From NCBI RefSeq assembly GCF_910594005.1, contig NC_057829.1:59565001-59629000 (forward strand): DNA of 64,000 nt. Direction: 5' to 3'. The notes under the pieces are model-generated. The model did not search any database, was not told the DNA's origin, and saw only the letters and a program-made list of their open reading frames with translations. The stretch is from Cervus elaphus. Taxonomy: Eukaryota > Chordata > Mammalia > Artiodactyla > Cervidae. Positions 58,201 to 64,000 of this stretch are shown one piece after another (within the stretch, counting starts at the first letter, position 1; each line of letters opens with the position of its first letter). Both the position numbers and the translations under genes were made by a program.

Positions 58201-60034
58201 GTGGATTCTTTACCACTGAGCTACTAGGGAAGCCCTACCGTATATTATTAAATAAAGACAAACAGTCTTCATGGCAACGGTAAACACTAATATTTGTTAC
58301 CATGCATGCAAGCCAAGTTGCTTCAGTTGTGTCCGACTCTGTGACCCTGTGGACTAGCTCACTAGGCTCCTCTGTCCATGGGATAACTCCAGGCAAGAAT
58401 ACTGGGGTGGATTGCCATGCCCTCCTCCAGGGCATCTTCCAGACCCAAGGATTGAAACCTGTGTCTCTTAAGTCTCCTGCGTTGGCAGGTGAGTTCTGTA
58501 CCACTGAGTCACCTGGGAAGCCCCATTTGTTGCCATACTTATTATCATAGAAGATCATAATCCATTTACAAAAACACTATGAACAGATAACTCCAGACTT
58601 TTCAAGTCCAATAGAGACTTCCCATATTCAACCATAATCCATATATAAGATGAGTGAAAATTGAAATGATAAAGTACAGCAGCTGGAGGGTCAGACACCA
58701 CTGTCCAAATGTGATAAGCAGAATGGTTCATAAGGTCTGGCACCCTAGAAATACCTAGTATTTCAGAGGCTGTTCACTTAGCAGCATCATTGCCACTATT
58801 CTTAAACTTATTCTTCTTTATTGCTTGTTCTTTCTGCCTCAAAATGTCACTCTCCTTCTTTGGACTGAGGATTCTTCATTATTGATCATAAGATTGTACT
58901 AAATGATTTGCAGCAGTTCTTGAAGCTCTGTGACTTTTTCATAGTTCAATTTATCTTCATCTCTTCTTTCCAGGGCACAGATATATTAACATCACTGACT
59001 TCTGTGCTACATGATGACAAAGAATTTCCCAACCCAGAGGTGTTCGACCCTGGCCACTTTCTGGATGAGAGTGGCAACTTTAGGAAGAGTGACTATTTCA
59101 TGGCTTTCTCAACAGGTAATAATTTTTTCCCCCCATTCAGTACTTTAGAGGACAGGATACCTTCTAAGGATCAGTTGGGAGTTACATAGTACCTACCCTG
59201 GGCCTGGTAGAAATGCTCTTTGTTCATGATGAGGGGCCGCAGCCCAATACCTATGCACTTTCCCTCCCCATGAAACATCCTCATTATTGGGCTAGATTAC
59301 TGGAGCTTTGGAGAGGTGACCCAGTTCTTTCCCTTTAGAAATAAAACTTGAGCTGGGAACTGAAAATATCAGAGAACTACAACTTAGCCAAAGAGAACCT
59401 TGTGTTATAAAACTTGAATCTTCAAGGTGTGTTAGAGTTTGGTGAAGAATAGGTATACTTAGAGCAGACAACAGAGGCTGTGAAGAATGAAAAGAAACAT
59501 GTGGGACTACTAGACTAAGATCAGAAAATACAGCCAATATATGTGAGTTTCTAGAAAAAGATGGGTAGAAATTTGAAAATATGAAATTGCAGTTATAATG
59601 CATGTATAATTTAATCAAGTGCTTGGAATAGTCAGTAAATATTTCTTGATGAATGATATTTTATCAAGGAATGATATTTGTTATGATAAGATGTTAGGTG
59701 GATAGCATATGTGTTCATCCTTTTCCCATCTGTCCATCCAGCCATTCCATCTATCCATTCAAACTTTCGTCAAATGGCTAGTACATAGTCTCTTTCTGAC
59801 AGCCAGAAAGACAGAGTTCAAGGAGTATGTACCCTCTGTTTGTTGTTTCCAGGGAAACGGATTTGTGTGGGTGAAGGCCTGGCCCGCATGGAGCTGTTTT
59901 TATTCCTGACCACAATTTTACAAAAATTTACCTTGAAATCTGTGGTTGACCCAAAGGACCTCGACACCACCCCAGTTGTCAATGGGTTACTTTCTGTGCC
60001 ACCTTTTTACCAGCTCTGTTTCATTCCTATGTGA
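37050..60034 (+). CDS. CYP2C: Intact cytochrome P450 family 2 subfamily C gene, nine coding exons, 490 aa
   Basis: Seen: join of 37050-37217, 38746-38908, 39123-39272, 44246-44406, 45565-45741, 52515-52656, 55468-55655, 58974-59115 and 59853-60034. The total is 1473 bp, 490 codons plus TGA. Every intron has GT..AG ends, and exon sizes and phases are those of mammalian CYP2C genes. Landmarks: N-terminal hydrophobic anchor (about residues 3-20), hinge PGPTPLP (31-37), WKETRRF C-helix, AGTETT I-helix (297-302), EIQR K-helix (354-357), FDPGHF, and heme loop FSTGKRICVG with thiolate Cys435. Family knowledge: an ER-membrane, heme-thiolate monooxygenase that takes electrons from NADPH-P450 reductase and oxidises drugs, steroids and fatty acids, mainly in liver. 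Inference: functional. Several substrate-site motifs look CYP2C8-like, while the N-terminus looks more like CYP2C18. The exact ruminant paralogue (for example CYP2C87 or CYP2C31) cannot be named without alignment. Confidence 0.95.
37595..37849 (-). mobile_element. BovB 3' fragment in intron 1 with 39-bp flanking repeats
   Basis: Antisense, TCAGTCGCTCAGTTGTGTCC to CTTCAGCTTCAGCA. The flanks 37556-37594 and 37850-37888 match at 36 of 39 positions. Confidence 0.88.
38178..38315 (+). mobile_element. Possible MER5-type DNA transposon fragment
   Basis: AGGATCTCAAACTAGGCTGG, CAGAATCAGAATTCTAATGA and TGATTCTGAAGCAG resemble MER5A, with an interposed T-run. Confidence 0.4.
38370..38570 (+). mobile_element. 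MIR SINE in intron 1
   Basis: TTTGAATCCTCTACATAGTA, AACCTCAGTTTCCTTATTTA and a GGGGCAAATAA tail. Confidence 0.7.
38746..38908 (+). CDS. CYP2C: CYP2C exon 2: A-helix to B-C loop (SRS1)
   Basis: 163 bp, from LSKVYGPVFTLYFG to G111, whose codon is split after one base. The acceptor is TTCCCAG and the donor GTAGGT. Residues 96-111 (RRGSYPVIQRATKGYG) form substrate recognition site 1. Lys108 stands where CYP2C9 has Arg108, so the positive charge is kept. The pattern QR.TKG.G is that of CYP2C8. Confidence 0.95.
38986..39028. repeat. Poly-C tract in intron 2
   Basis: C runs of 12 (38986-38997), 18 (39004-39021) and 6 (39023-39028), followed by AGCAG. The G-rich complement could form a quadruplex. 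It lies about 95 bp before the exon 3 acceptor. Confidence 0.95.
39123..39272 (+). CDS. CYP2C: CYP2C exon 3: C-helix with WxxxR heme-propionate motif
   Basis: 150 bp after acceptor TGGTAG, donor GTGGGT. It encodes IIFSNGKIWKETRRF, which holds the C-helix Trp/Arg pair that binds a heme propionate, then the conserved LMTLRNFGMGKRSIEDRVQ block. The preceding intron is only 214 bp and carries a long C-tract. Confidence 0.95.
39273..39999. other. Intron 3, unique 5' part
   Basis: No repeat or exon recognised. Confidence 0.5.
40000..40998 (-). mobile_element. BovB LINE, antisense, split by a small insertion
   Basis: From GTTGAGTTCAGTCTCTTAGT back to CCTATTTGGAACCAAGTC, in the RT region. A 68-bp A-rich insertion lies at 40349-40416. 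The coding remnant MTWFQIGKGVPQGCILSPCL is on the minus strand at 40944-41003. Confidence 0.9.
40349..40416 (+). mobile_element. 68-bp A-tailed insertion with 12-bp target-site duplication
   Basis: A C-rich start and an A-rich tail lie between AGAGTCTTCTCC at 40337-40348 and 40417-40428. No known SINE body is recognised. Confidence 0.75.
40999..41424. other. Unclassified repeat-like segment in intron 3
   Basis: Contains repeated GTGGG-type phrases (CTGGTGGGTGGGACTG, TTGGTGGGTACAGCTGGG, CTCTTGTGGGCAGAGCTG). It recalls an interspersed element, but I cannot name the family. Confidence 0.4.
41425..42240 (+). mobile_element. BovB 3' part, sense
   Basis: AATATCAATAACCTCAGATA to GACCTGAACTGAACTG. 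It is the 3' third of BovB, next to an oppositely oriented upstream part. Confidence 0.88.
42241..42665 (-). mobile_element. BovB internal part, antisense
   Basis: RT region in reverse (minus frames 42297-42506 and 42194-42532). Its 3' end continues, in element coordinates, exactly into the start of the sense part at 41425. Confidence 0.85.
42782..42993 (+). mobile_element. Bov-tA SINE
   Basis: Sense copy with AATATT(T/C)ATT flanks at 42772-42781 and 42994-43003, nested in L1. Confidence 0.85.
43004..43037. repeat. TG microsatellite
   Basis: TG dinucleotides with one TTTG interruption. Confidence 0.9.
43097..43218 (-). mobile_element. Bov-tA with perfect 14-bp target-site duplication
   Basis: GTTTCCATGTCTTG at 43083-43096 and 43219-43232. 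Removing the insert restores continuous L1 sequence. Confidence 0.92.
43466..44245. other. Intron 3, 3' part
   Basis: AT-rich with a short TC run near 43762. No repeat or exon recognised before the exon 4 acceptor. Confidence 0.5.
44246..44406 (+). CDS. CYP2C: CYP2C exon 4: D to F helices
   Basis: 161 bp after acceptor TTCTCTAG, donor GTGAGG. It encodes LPCDPTFILSCAPCNVICSI, then RNRFAYKDQ and LNENIRLLGSPWLQ (SRS2 side). CYP2C9 has GCAPC where this protein has SCAPC. The reading frame is intact, and the 4.97-kb intron before it is mostly BovB and L1. Confidence 0.95.
44407..45564. other. Intron 4
   Basis: 1158 bp, mostly unique. A MIR-like block lies at about 44998-45140 (GTGACCTTACAGAGGTCACT, AGTTACTTTATCCATAAAAT). 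Confidence 0.6.
45565..45741 (+). CDS. CYP2C: CYP2C exon 5: F-G region to H-helix
   Basis: 177 bp, residues 215-273, phase 0 at both ends, acceptor TTTTCTAG. It runs from LCRSFPALIDYIPG through EHQASLDINNPRDFIDCF to KMEQ. EHQASLD.NNPRDFIDCF is the CYP2C8 form of this block. The last 21 bp and the donor (GTAAAA) are repeated in tandem 60 bp downstream in intron 5. Confidence 0.95.
45721..45839 (+). repeat. 60-bp tandem duplication over the exon 5 splice donor
   Basis: 45721-45780 and 45781-45839 are near-identical and carry CTGACCAAGATGGAACA, a GTAAAA donor, and then TTAATGACA. The first copy contains the last 21 coding bases of exon 5. A third, very short start of the unit follows (GATTGCTTGTG). 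Confidence 0.95.
46353..46421. repeat. Degenerate AATGG pentanucleotide repeat
   Basis: About a dozen GGAAT/GAAAT units, in intron 5. Confidence 0.9.
46545..46753 (-). mobile_element. Bov-tA SINE with 12-bp target-site duplication
   Basis: TTATTTGTGTAA at 46533-46544 and 46754-46765. Confidence 0.92.
46766..48217 (-). mobile_element. Old L1 3' region, antisense
   Basis: TTTTGGCTATTCTGAATGCT, CATATAACATGCAATTCACT, GGCTGCATGATATTCCATTT. It is interrupted by Bov-tA at 47277. Confidence 0.65.
47277..47503 (+). mobile_element. Bov-tA SINE
   Basis: ATGAATATAG at 47267-47276 and 47504-47513 marks the insertion. Confidence 0.9.
48218..48432 (-). mobile_element. Bov-tA SINE
   Basis: Antisense, GTCAGTCACTCAATTGTGTC to CATCTGAGCCATGAGGGAAG. 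Confidence 0.9.
48433..49430 (+). mobile_element. L1 3' fragment, sense, with nested Bov-tA
   Basis: AAATACAAATAAAAACTACA, CATGAAAGCAACCTAAGTAT, and 3' end AAAAATCAACTATACTTCA. It is split by the SINE at 48522-48728. Confidence 0.8.
48522..48728 (+). mobile_element. Bov-tA SINE nested in L1
   Basis: ATGGCTCAGTGGTAAAGAAT to GAGTTGGACACGAATGAGTG. Confidence 0.88.
49431..49769. other. Intron 5 stretch without recognised repeat
   Basis: No gene or repeat family recognised. Confidence 0.45.
49770..52080 (-). mobile_element. Old L1 fragments, antisense, in intron 5
   Basis: TTATTGTGGTCAGAGAAGAT, TGAAATCTCCCACTGTTATG, GAATTATCATCTTCTTGTCC. It shares blocks with 2.2-4.1 kb and 11.9-12.4 kb. The plus-strand frame 51754-52074 is an antisense shadow. 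Confidence 0.65.
52081..52514. other. Intron 5, 3' end
   Basis: AT-rich, possibly further old L1. It leads into the exon 6 acceptor. Confidence 0.45.
52515..52656 (+). CDS. CYP2C: CYP2C exon 6: I-helix oxygen-activation motif
   Basis: 142 bp after acceptor TTCCTAG, donor GTATGA. It encodes EKHNQELEYTVENL, then DLFVAGTETTSTTLRYG. Thr301 of AGTETT is the conserved oxygen-activating threonine. Residue 296 is Val as in human CYP2C8, whereas CYP2C9 and 2C19 have Gly. This exon was not found in the pseudogene copy. Confidence 0.95.
52974..53108 (+). mobile_element. CHR-1-type SINE in intron 6
   Basis: GGACTTCCTCAATAGTCTAG, ATTCAAACCCAGATCAGGAA, AAGGTCCCACATGCTGTGG, then an A-rich GAAA tail. Confidence 0.8.
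53244..53412 (+). mobile_element. L1-BT 3' end, sense, with poly-A tail
   Basis: GGAGGGGGGATCGGGAAGGG, AATCCATGGCTGATTCATGT, TAATTAGCCTCCAACTAATA, then A13 or more. It is 5'-truncated to the last 170 bp. Confidence 0.9.
53525..54806 (-). mobile_element. L1-BT, antisense, 5'-truncated, in intron 6
   Basis: 1.28 kb from the 3' tail to ORF2. The minus-strand frame 53889-54452 (187 codons) reads the ORF2 C-terminus with CWRGCGEKGTLLHCWWECKL and YYSAIKKNTFESVLMRWM, ending at its natural stop. Confidence 0.92.
54807..55467. other. Intron 6, 3' part
   Basis: Unique sequence shared with the pseudogene (18660-19000 and 19625-20172) up to the exon 7 acceptor. Confidence 0.7.
55468..55655 (+). CDS. 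CYP2C: CYP2C exon 7: J-K helices with ExxR
   Basis: 188 bp after acceptor TTATCAG, donor GTAAGA. It encodes EIDHVIGRHRSPCMQ, then MPYTDAVIHEIQRYIDLVP with the absolutely conserved Glu354/Arg357 pair, then SRS5 (TNLPHAVT). The pseudogene copy at 20173-20359 aligns along its whole length apart from one missing base. Confidence 0.96.
56417..56636 (+). mobile_element. Bov-tA SINE in intron 7
   Basis: GTTTCCCTATGGCTCAGTGA to GAGTCGGACATGACTGAGCA. Confidence 0.88.
57275..58236 (-). mobile_element. CHR-2-type SINE interrupted by L1
   Basis: Two halves, 57275-57447 and 58051-58236, end GAGCTACTAGGGAAGCCC. It is flanked by TACCACATATT / TACCGTATATT. The pseudogene intron has the empty site (near 24868-24880). 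Confidence 0.85.
57448..58036 (-). mobile_element. L1-BT 3' fragment with perfect 14-bp target-site duplication
   Basis: AGGGCACATGCTTT at 57434-57447 and 58037-58050. The T-run marks its 3' end. It is nested in the CHR-2 SINE. The minus frame 57809-58045 is the ORF2 C-terminus. Confidence 0.95.
58304..58524 (-). mobile_element. Bov-tA SINE with 12-bp target-site duplication
   Basis: ATTTGTTACCAT at 58292-58303 and ATTTGTTGCCAT at 58525-58536. The pseudogene has the empty site (TATTTATTACTGTG near 24922). Confidence 0.92.
58974..59115 (+). CDS. CYP2C: CYP2C exon 8: beta region and meander (FDPGHF)
   Basis: 142 bp after acceptor TTTCCAG, donor GTAATA. It encodes GTDILTSLTSVLHDDKEFP, then FDPGHFLDESGNFRKSDYFM and the first residues of the heme loop. 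Asp386 replaces the Thr usual in human CYP2C proteins (GTTI). The pseudogene copy also has GTDV, so Asp predates the duplication or was shared by gene conversion. Confidence 0.95.
59116..59852. other. Intron 8
   Basis: 737 bp, free of recognised repeats. It aligns with pseudogene intron 8 (25520-26234). Confidence 0.75.
59853..60034 (+). CDS. CYP2C: CYP2C exon 9: heme-binding loop, L-helix, C-terminus
   Basis: 182 bp including TGA (60032-60034). It opens with GKRICVGEGLARMELFLF and carries the axial Cys435, then SRS6 around NGLLSVPPFYQLCFIPM. The family-standard C-terminal length is kept. Confidence 0.95.
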
Positions 60035-60376
60035 GGAATGGTAGATTCTCTGGTTTCTTCAGTGATCTTGTCTTCAACTCCCTCTCATCTGTGGCATCGT
60101 TCACCTGCTTCCCGTCATCTTTTCTCGGAGTGCCTGCTCTGACCTCTCCTCACACAATTTATTGTATAATTTCACTGCAGAAATGTATCTGCTGTTCTTC
60201 ATACTCTGTAACATCCATATTGGCCACAAGATATGCAAATAATTATATAATGTTGAGTAGTTCTATGTGCATAGTACTATGCGCTCCATATAATATAGAA
60301 CAAGATGATTACTGTGTGGACAATATAGAGCTATTTCTGCTATGCATATTCACAATAAAACACATAATTTGATAAG
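60035..60376 (+). other. CYP2C 3' untranslated region with polyadenylation signal
   Basis: An AATAAA hexamer lies at 60354-60359, about 320 bp after the stop codon. The sequence from the stop to about 60370 aligns with the 3' end of the pseudogene (26414-27210), where the matching hexamer is not preserved. The cleavage site is inferred to be 10-25 bp past the hexamer. Confidence 0.6.
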
Positions 60377-60604
60377 CCAGTTCTCAAGCTTTCCTTCTTT
60401 TGTGCATATTGCATATAAGGGAGGAAAGAAAGAAGGCAAAGATGTCAAGTGGTCCTCATATGCACAGAGGACAGAGGGAATGAGAGTAGAAAAGCTCTCT
60501 GGGCTGCATGTTAAAATGAGTTACCTGAGGTTTGGATTTGAAGGTGGAGGAATTGTTTTCAGGAGCAGTTTCATCCCTGTAGGAAATATTGAGATCAGTG
60601 ATTG

Positions 60605-60822
60605 TTGTCGTTTAATCACTCAGCCATGTCCAACTCCTCTGCGATCTCATAGCCTGTCGCCCACCAGGCTCCTCTGTCCATGTGATTTCTCAGGCCAAAA
60701 TTCTGGAGTGTGTTGCCCTGCCCTCCTCCAGGGGATCTTCCCAACCCAGAGATTGAACCTACACCTTTTAGGACCTCTCATTAGCAGGCAGGTTTTTTAC
60801 CATTAGCGCCACCTGGGAAGCC
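60605..60822 (-). mobile_element. Bov-tA SINE
   Basis: Antisense, TTTAATCACTCAGCCATGTC to GCGCCACCTGGGAAGCCC, downstream of the gene. Confidence 0.9.
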
Positions 60823-61740
60823 CATTCAATGTGTACTAAGAACTCCAAAACTCAACATTCAGAAATATAACAAGCCATTTTAAAAATGGGCAAATGACTT
60901 CCCAGGTGGTCCACTGGTTAAGACTCTGAGTTTCCACCTCAGGGGGTAGGAGTCTGATCCCTGGTTGGGTAAGTTTCATTGGACAGCACAGTGCAGTCAG
61001 AAGAAAAAAGAGCTAGTGATCTGAATGGATACCTCACCAAAGTAGATATATGCATGGCAAATAAGCATGTGGAAATGCTCAACATGATATATCACTAGGG
61101 ACTTGCAAAAAATAACAGTAATGGGATACCATTACACCCAGATAACAATTAGTAAAATCCAAATCACTGACAAAACCAAATTTTGGTGATGACGTGGAAG
61201 CAACAAGGACTATTACTATTGTGTACAATTTTGCACAGTACAGCCACTTTGGAAGTCAGTTGATGGTTTTTACAAAACTAAATATACGATTATGAAATGA
61301 TCCAGCAATCACATTCCTTGGTATTAACCCAATGAGTTGAAAACTTCTGTCCACATAAAAAACCTCACATGAATTTTTATAGTTACTTTATTCATAATTA
61401 CCAAAACCTGGAAGCTATGAAGAATCCTTCAGTAAGTGAATGCATAAACTGCAGCACATCCATACAATTGAACATTATTTTGTTCTTAGAAATGAGCTGA
61501 CAAACCATGAAAACTCATGGAAAAACCTTATGAGAATTACTTAGTGAGAGAAACCATCTGAAGACTACATACTAAGATTTCAACCATACAACATTCTGAA
61601 AAAGGCAAAATTATGGAGGCAGTGAAAAAAATCAGTGGTTGCCAGGAGTTTGGTAGGAGGGAAGAATGAAGAAGTGAATCACAGATTTTTAGGGTAATGG
61701 AAGTATTCTGTTTGCTACTGCAATGATCTATTCAAGTTAT
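60823..61740 (+). mobile_element. Old L1 3' region, sense, with a CHR SINE
   Basis: TGGATACCTCACCAAAGTAG and CTTGGTATTAACCCAATGAG are L1 ORF2/3' sequence. It aligns in part with 30480-30770. A CHR-1 copy is nested at 60894-61012. Confidence 0.6.
60894..61012 (+). mobile_element. CHR-1-type SINE
   Basis: TGACTTCCCAGGTGGTCCAC, GTTAAGACTCTGAGTTTCCA, then an A-rich tail. Confidence 0.8.
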
Positions 61741-62959
61741 TATTGTTTTGTCAAAAAATATAGAACACAACGCAGAAGACAAAACTTTTAGAAACCATGG
61801 ACTTTGGTTGATTATGCTGTGTCAGTTCATTGAGTGAAACACATATACCAAATTGGTGAAGGCTGCTGATAGGAGAGGTTTTTGGGTATGGTATTGGACA
61901 TGTGGGAATTGTATACATTTCACCTAGTTTGGGTGAGAACCTAAAACTTTTCTAAAAATAGCTTCTAGTATTTAAAAGAAAAAATCCAACTCTATTTCAC
62001 AACTCTTGTCAAGGCAAGGTGCATTCATCTATGGTGGTGCAGACTTTAATGCTGATGCCCTCCTGATCGTTTGGACATCAATTGGAATTTCAGTTGATGT
62101 GCAATATCACTAAATTGAGAACAAAAAATGCTGAATTCTCAGATAGGTTCTGGTATTGATGAATTGATGACAGTTTAATCTCATGGTTGCAGTCACCATC
62201 TGCAGTGACTGTTCACTTGAAAAAATTAAGATCAGGTGAGTTGACCTCAGAGCTCCAATTATTTGTCATTCTTTCATACCATAAGAATTGCCATTCATAA
62301 ACCCTGGCAAGAAGATGGAGGTACAGAGCAAGACACTCCTTTCTCAAAGAATAAAATAGCTGCTAAAGGAGAATGACTGAGCTTATTTTATTCAAAATAA
62401 ACTGATTTAGCTCTATCAGAGTTAGAGCCATTTAAGTTAAGCAACAAATCAGTGCTTAGGTTTGTCCTGTTTAAAGTGGTCATGGAGACCTAGGTTTACT
62501 CAGCTCAAAGATTACAAAACCAAAGTTTTCTGACCTCAATTAAATAAACAGGTTCTATAATTATTAACTGTATTAATATTTACTTTGAAAGCCACTGATT
62601 AGAGTGCATTATGAACTCTAATGGTACACTAAATATCTGTGTACCTAGTTGCACTGAATGTTTTGCTGGAAGGAAAAGTCCAAGACCAAGTATGTGGGTT
62701 CCAATGTGAACCCTTATACCTGTGGTCTGTATGTCTTTGCCTTAAGTACTGACTTCGGAGAAACTGTTTCTTCACACTTAAGGTGAGAGCAGTTTACATT
62801 AGGCAAAGTTATTTGAGAAAATCTGAAGAGATATGATGGTATGGAAATTATGCAAATTGTCAATCTCCCAAAAATATCAGGGGTAAAACATTTTGTAACA
62901 GGGGCCTTGACAAAACTTAATTTTTCCTTAAGAGCTTAGAAACAATTGGACTAAAATTT
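61741..62959. other. 3' flank without gene
   Basis: Unique sequence with blocks shared with 32240-32800. A diverged MIR lies at about 62665-62830. No exon seen. Confidence 0.55.
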
Positions 62960-63312
62960 GGGCTTCCCCCATAGCTCAGCTTCCTGGAGAAGGAGATAGC
63001 AACCCACTCCAGTATTCTTGCCTGGAGAATCCCATGGACAGAGGAGCCTGGCAGACTACAATCCACGGGATTGCAAGAGTCCGACACGATTTAGCGACTA
63101 GACCACCACCACTGTAGCTCAGTTGGTAAATCATTTGCCTGCAATGCAGGAGACCTGGGTTGGATTCCTGGGTCAGGTAGATCCCCTGGAGAGGGAAATG
63201 GCAAGCCACTTCAGTATTCTTGCCTGAAGAATCCCATGGGCAGAGGAGCCTGGCAGACTACAGTCCACGGGATCACAAGAGTCCGACACAATTTAGCGAC
63301 TAAACCACCATG
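62960..63312 (+). mobile_element. Two tandem Bov-tA units
   Basis: Both units share the unusual tail CAAGAGTCCGACAC and ATTTAGCGACTA, which suggests duplication of one insertion and not two independent ones. Confidence 0.85.
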
Positions 63313-63699
63313 TTGACATTTGTACAGATTTTCATTTGTGCAGACTTTTTCACTAGTGATCTAGTAATTATGTCTTTCCAGGGATACTTAGATCTTCATG
63401 ACCAGTACATGTCCTCTGTGTTTAGCTGTGTGTACTGTGGTGCTTCTGGCTGTGGGTGCATTTAATGAAGTCCCAGCCTTCTCTCCTGTACTGAATCTTC
63501 AACTGTTGCTCTTTGTATAATTTCACTTCCCTGGTGTGCATCCTTCAGTCCATCATTTCTGACAATGACAGACTAAAAAGCGACAGAAGAAGCTATGTCT
63601 CAAAGTGACTGAAAGGTGGGGAAAGACATGGTATCTCAAACTTTACCAATAAATTATTTATCAGTTACACTGATATTTTCAGATTGTATCTCTATCAGT
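63313..63699. other. 3' flank shared with the left unit
   Basis: Matches 34620-34760 and 35290-35390. No gene recognised. Confidence 0.6.
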
Positions 63700-63906
63700 T
63701 GAAGTGAAGTCGCTCAGTCGTGTCTGACTCTTTGCGACCTCATGGACTGTAGCCCACCAGGCTCTTCCATCCATGGAATTTTCTAGGCAAGTGTACTGGA
63801 GTGGGTTGCCATTTCCTTCTCCAGGGGATCTTCCTGACCCAGGGATCGAACCGGGTCTCCCGCATTGCAGGCAGACGCTTTACCGTCTGAGCTACCAGGG
63901 AAGCCC
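63700..63906 (-). mobile_element. Bov-tA SINE, little diverged
   Basis: GAAGTCGCTCAGTCGTGTCT to TACCAGGGAAGCCC. Several CpGs are retained. 63907-64000 after it holds nothing recognised. Confidence 0.92.
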
Positions 63907-64000
63907 GTCTTTGTCACTTAAACTGATGAAATTTTAACTCTTCAGTGATGGAAAGGGAAACCATGCGTTTTTCTTTTTCTTTTATTGTAATATAGTTGAT

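Larger units (their letters stand above)
49770..63670 (+). repeat. Right unit of the CYP2C segmental duplication
   Basis: Contains intron 5 (part) to the 3' flank of the intact gene and aligns collinearly with the left unit. It lacks the full-length L1 and several SINEs of the left unit, but has its own insertions in introns 6 and 7. The left limit is uncertain because old L1 sequence there makes alignment ambiguous. Confidence 0.85.

Noticed and set aside
19283..63906. tRNA-like A and B boxes (for example GGTTCGATCCCTGG)
   Set aside because: These belong to Bov-tA SINE heads; none folds into an independent tRNA gene.
1..64000. CRISPR arrays, operons, phage or viral genes
   Set aside because: The window is repeat-rich mammalian DNA; no spaced short repeats, bacterial-style gene runs, or retroviral gag/pol/env motifs were seen.

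Overview
This window is mammalian nuclear DNA from a ruminant, almost certainly a bovid. It is packed with BovB LINEs, Bov-tA SINEs, a full-length L1 of the bovine L1-BT type and older CHR and MIR SINEs. The species cannot be fixed from the sequence alone. There are no bacterial operons, CRISPR arrays, rRNA or tRNA genes, and I see no previously undescribed system. The biology is a piece of the cytochrome P450 CYP2C cluster.

The main gene is a complete CYP2C gene on the + strand. It has nine coding exons between 37050 and 60034 (168, 163, 150, 161, 177, 142, 188, 142 and 182 bp). All have GT/AG borders and compatible phases, and they encode 490 residues without a stop. All P450 landmarks are present: membrane anchor, proline hinge, WxxxR, AGTETT I-helix, ExxR, and the heme loop with Cys435. 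The product should be an ER monooxygenase. A candidate HNF4-like promoter element lies just upstream and an AATAAA signal 320 bp after the stop.

The left half of the window is an older head-to-tail paralogue. Only its 3' half is present: exons 7, 8 and 9 at 20173-20359, 25379-25519 and 26235-26413, each with an inactivating lesion. Exon 6 is not found and its place is filled by 5.8 kb of LINE sequence. Shared ancient L1, MIR and unique sequence shows that roughly 2.2-35.4 kb and 49.8-63.7 kb are copies of one ancestral unit. Exons 1-5 of the pseudogene would lie left of the window.

Layout: 1-2.2 kb BovB fragments and one unexplained segment; 2.2-12.7 kb pseudogene intron 5 with a full-length antisense L1 (4085-11875); 12.7-18.5 kb BovB, L1 and BovB; 18.5-27.2 kb pseudogene exons 7-9 and 3' end; 27.2-36.9 kb intergenic, mostly sense L1, Bov-tA and MIR; 37.05-60.4 kb the intact gene, with repeat-rich introns 3, 5, 6 and 7; 60.4-64 kb 3' flank. 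Most open reading frames in the window are LINE remnants or their antisense shadows.
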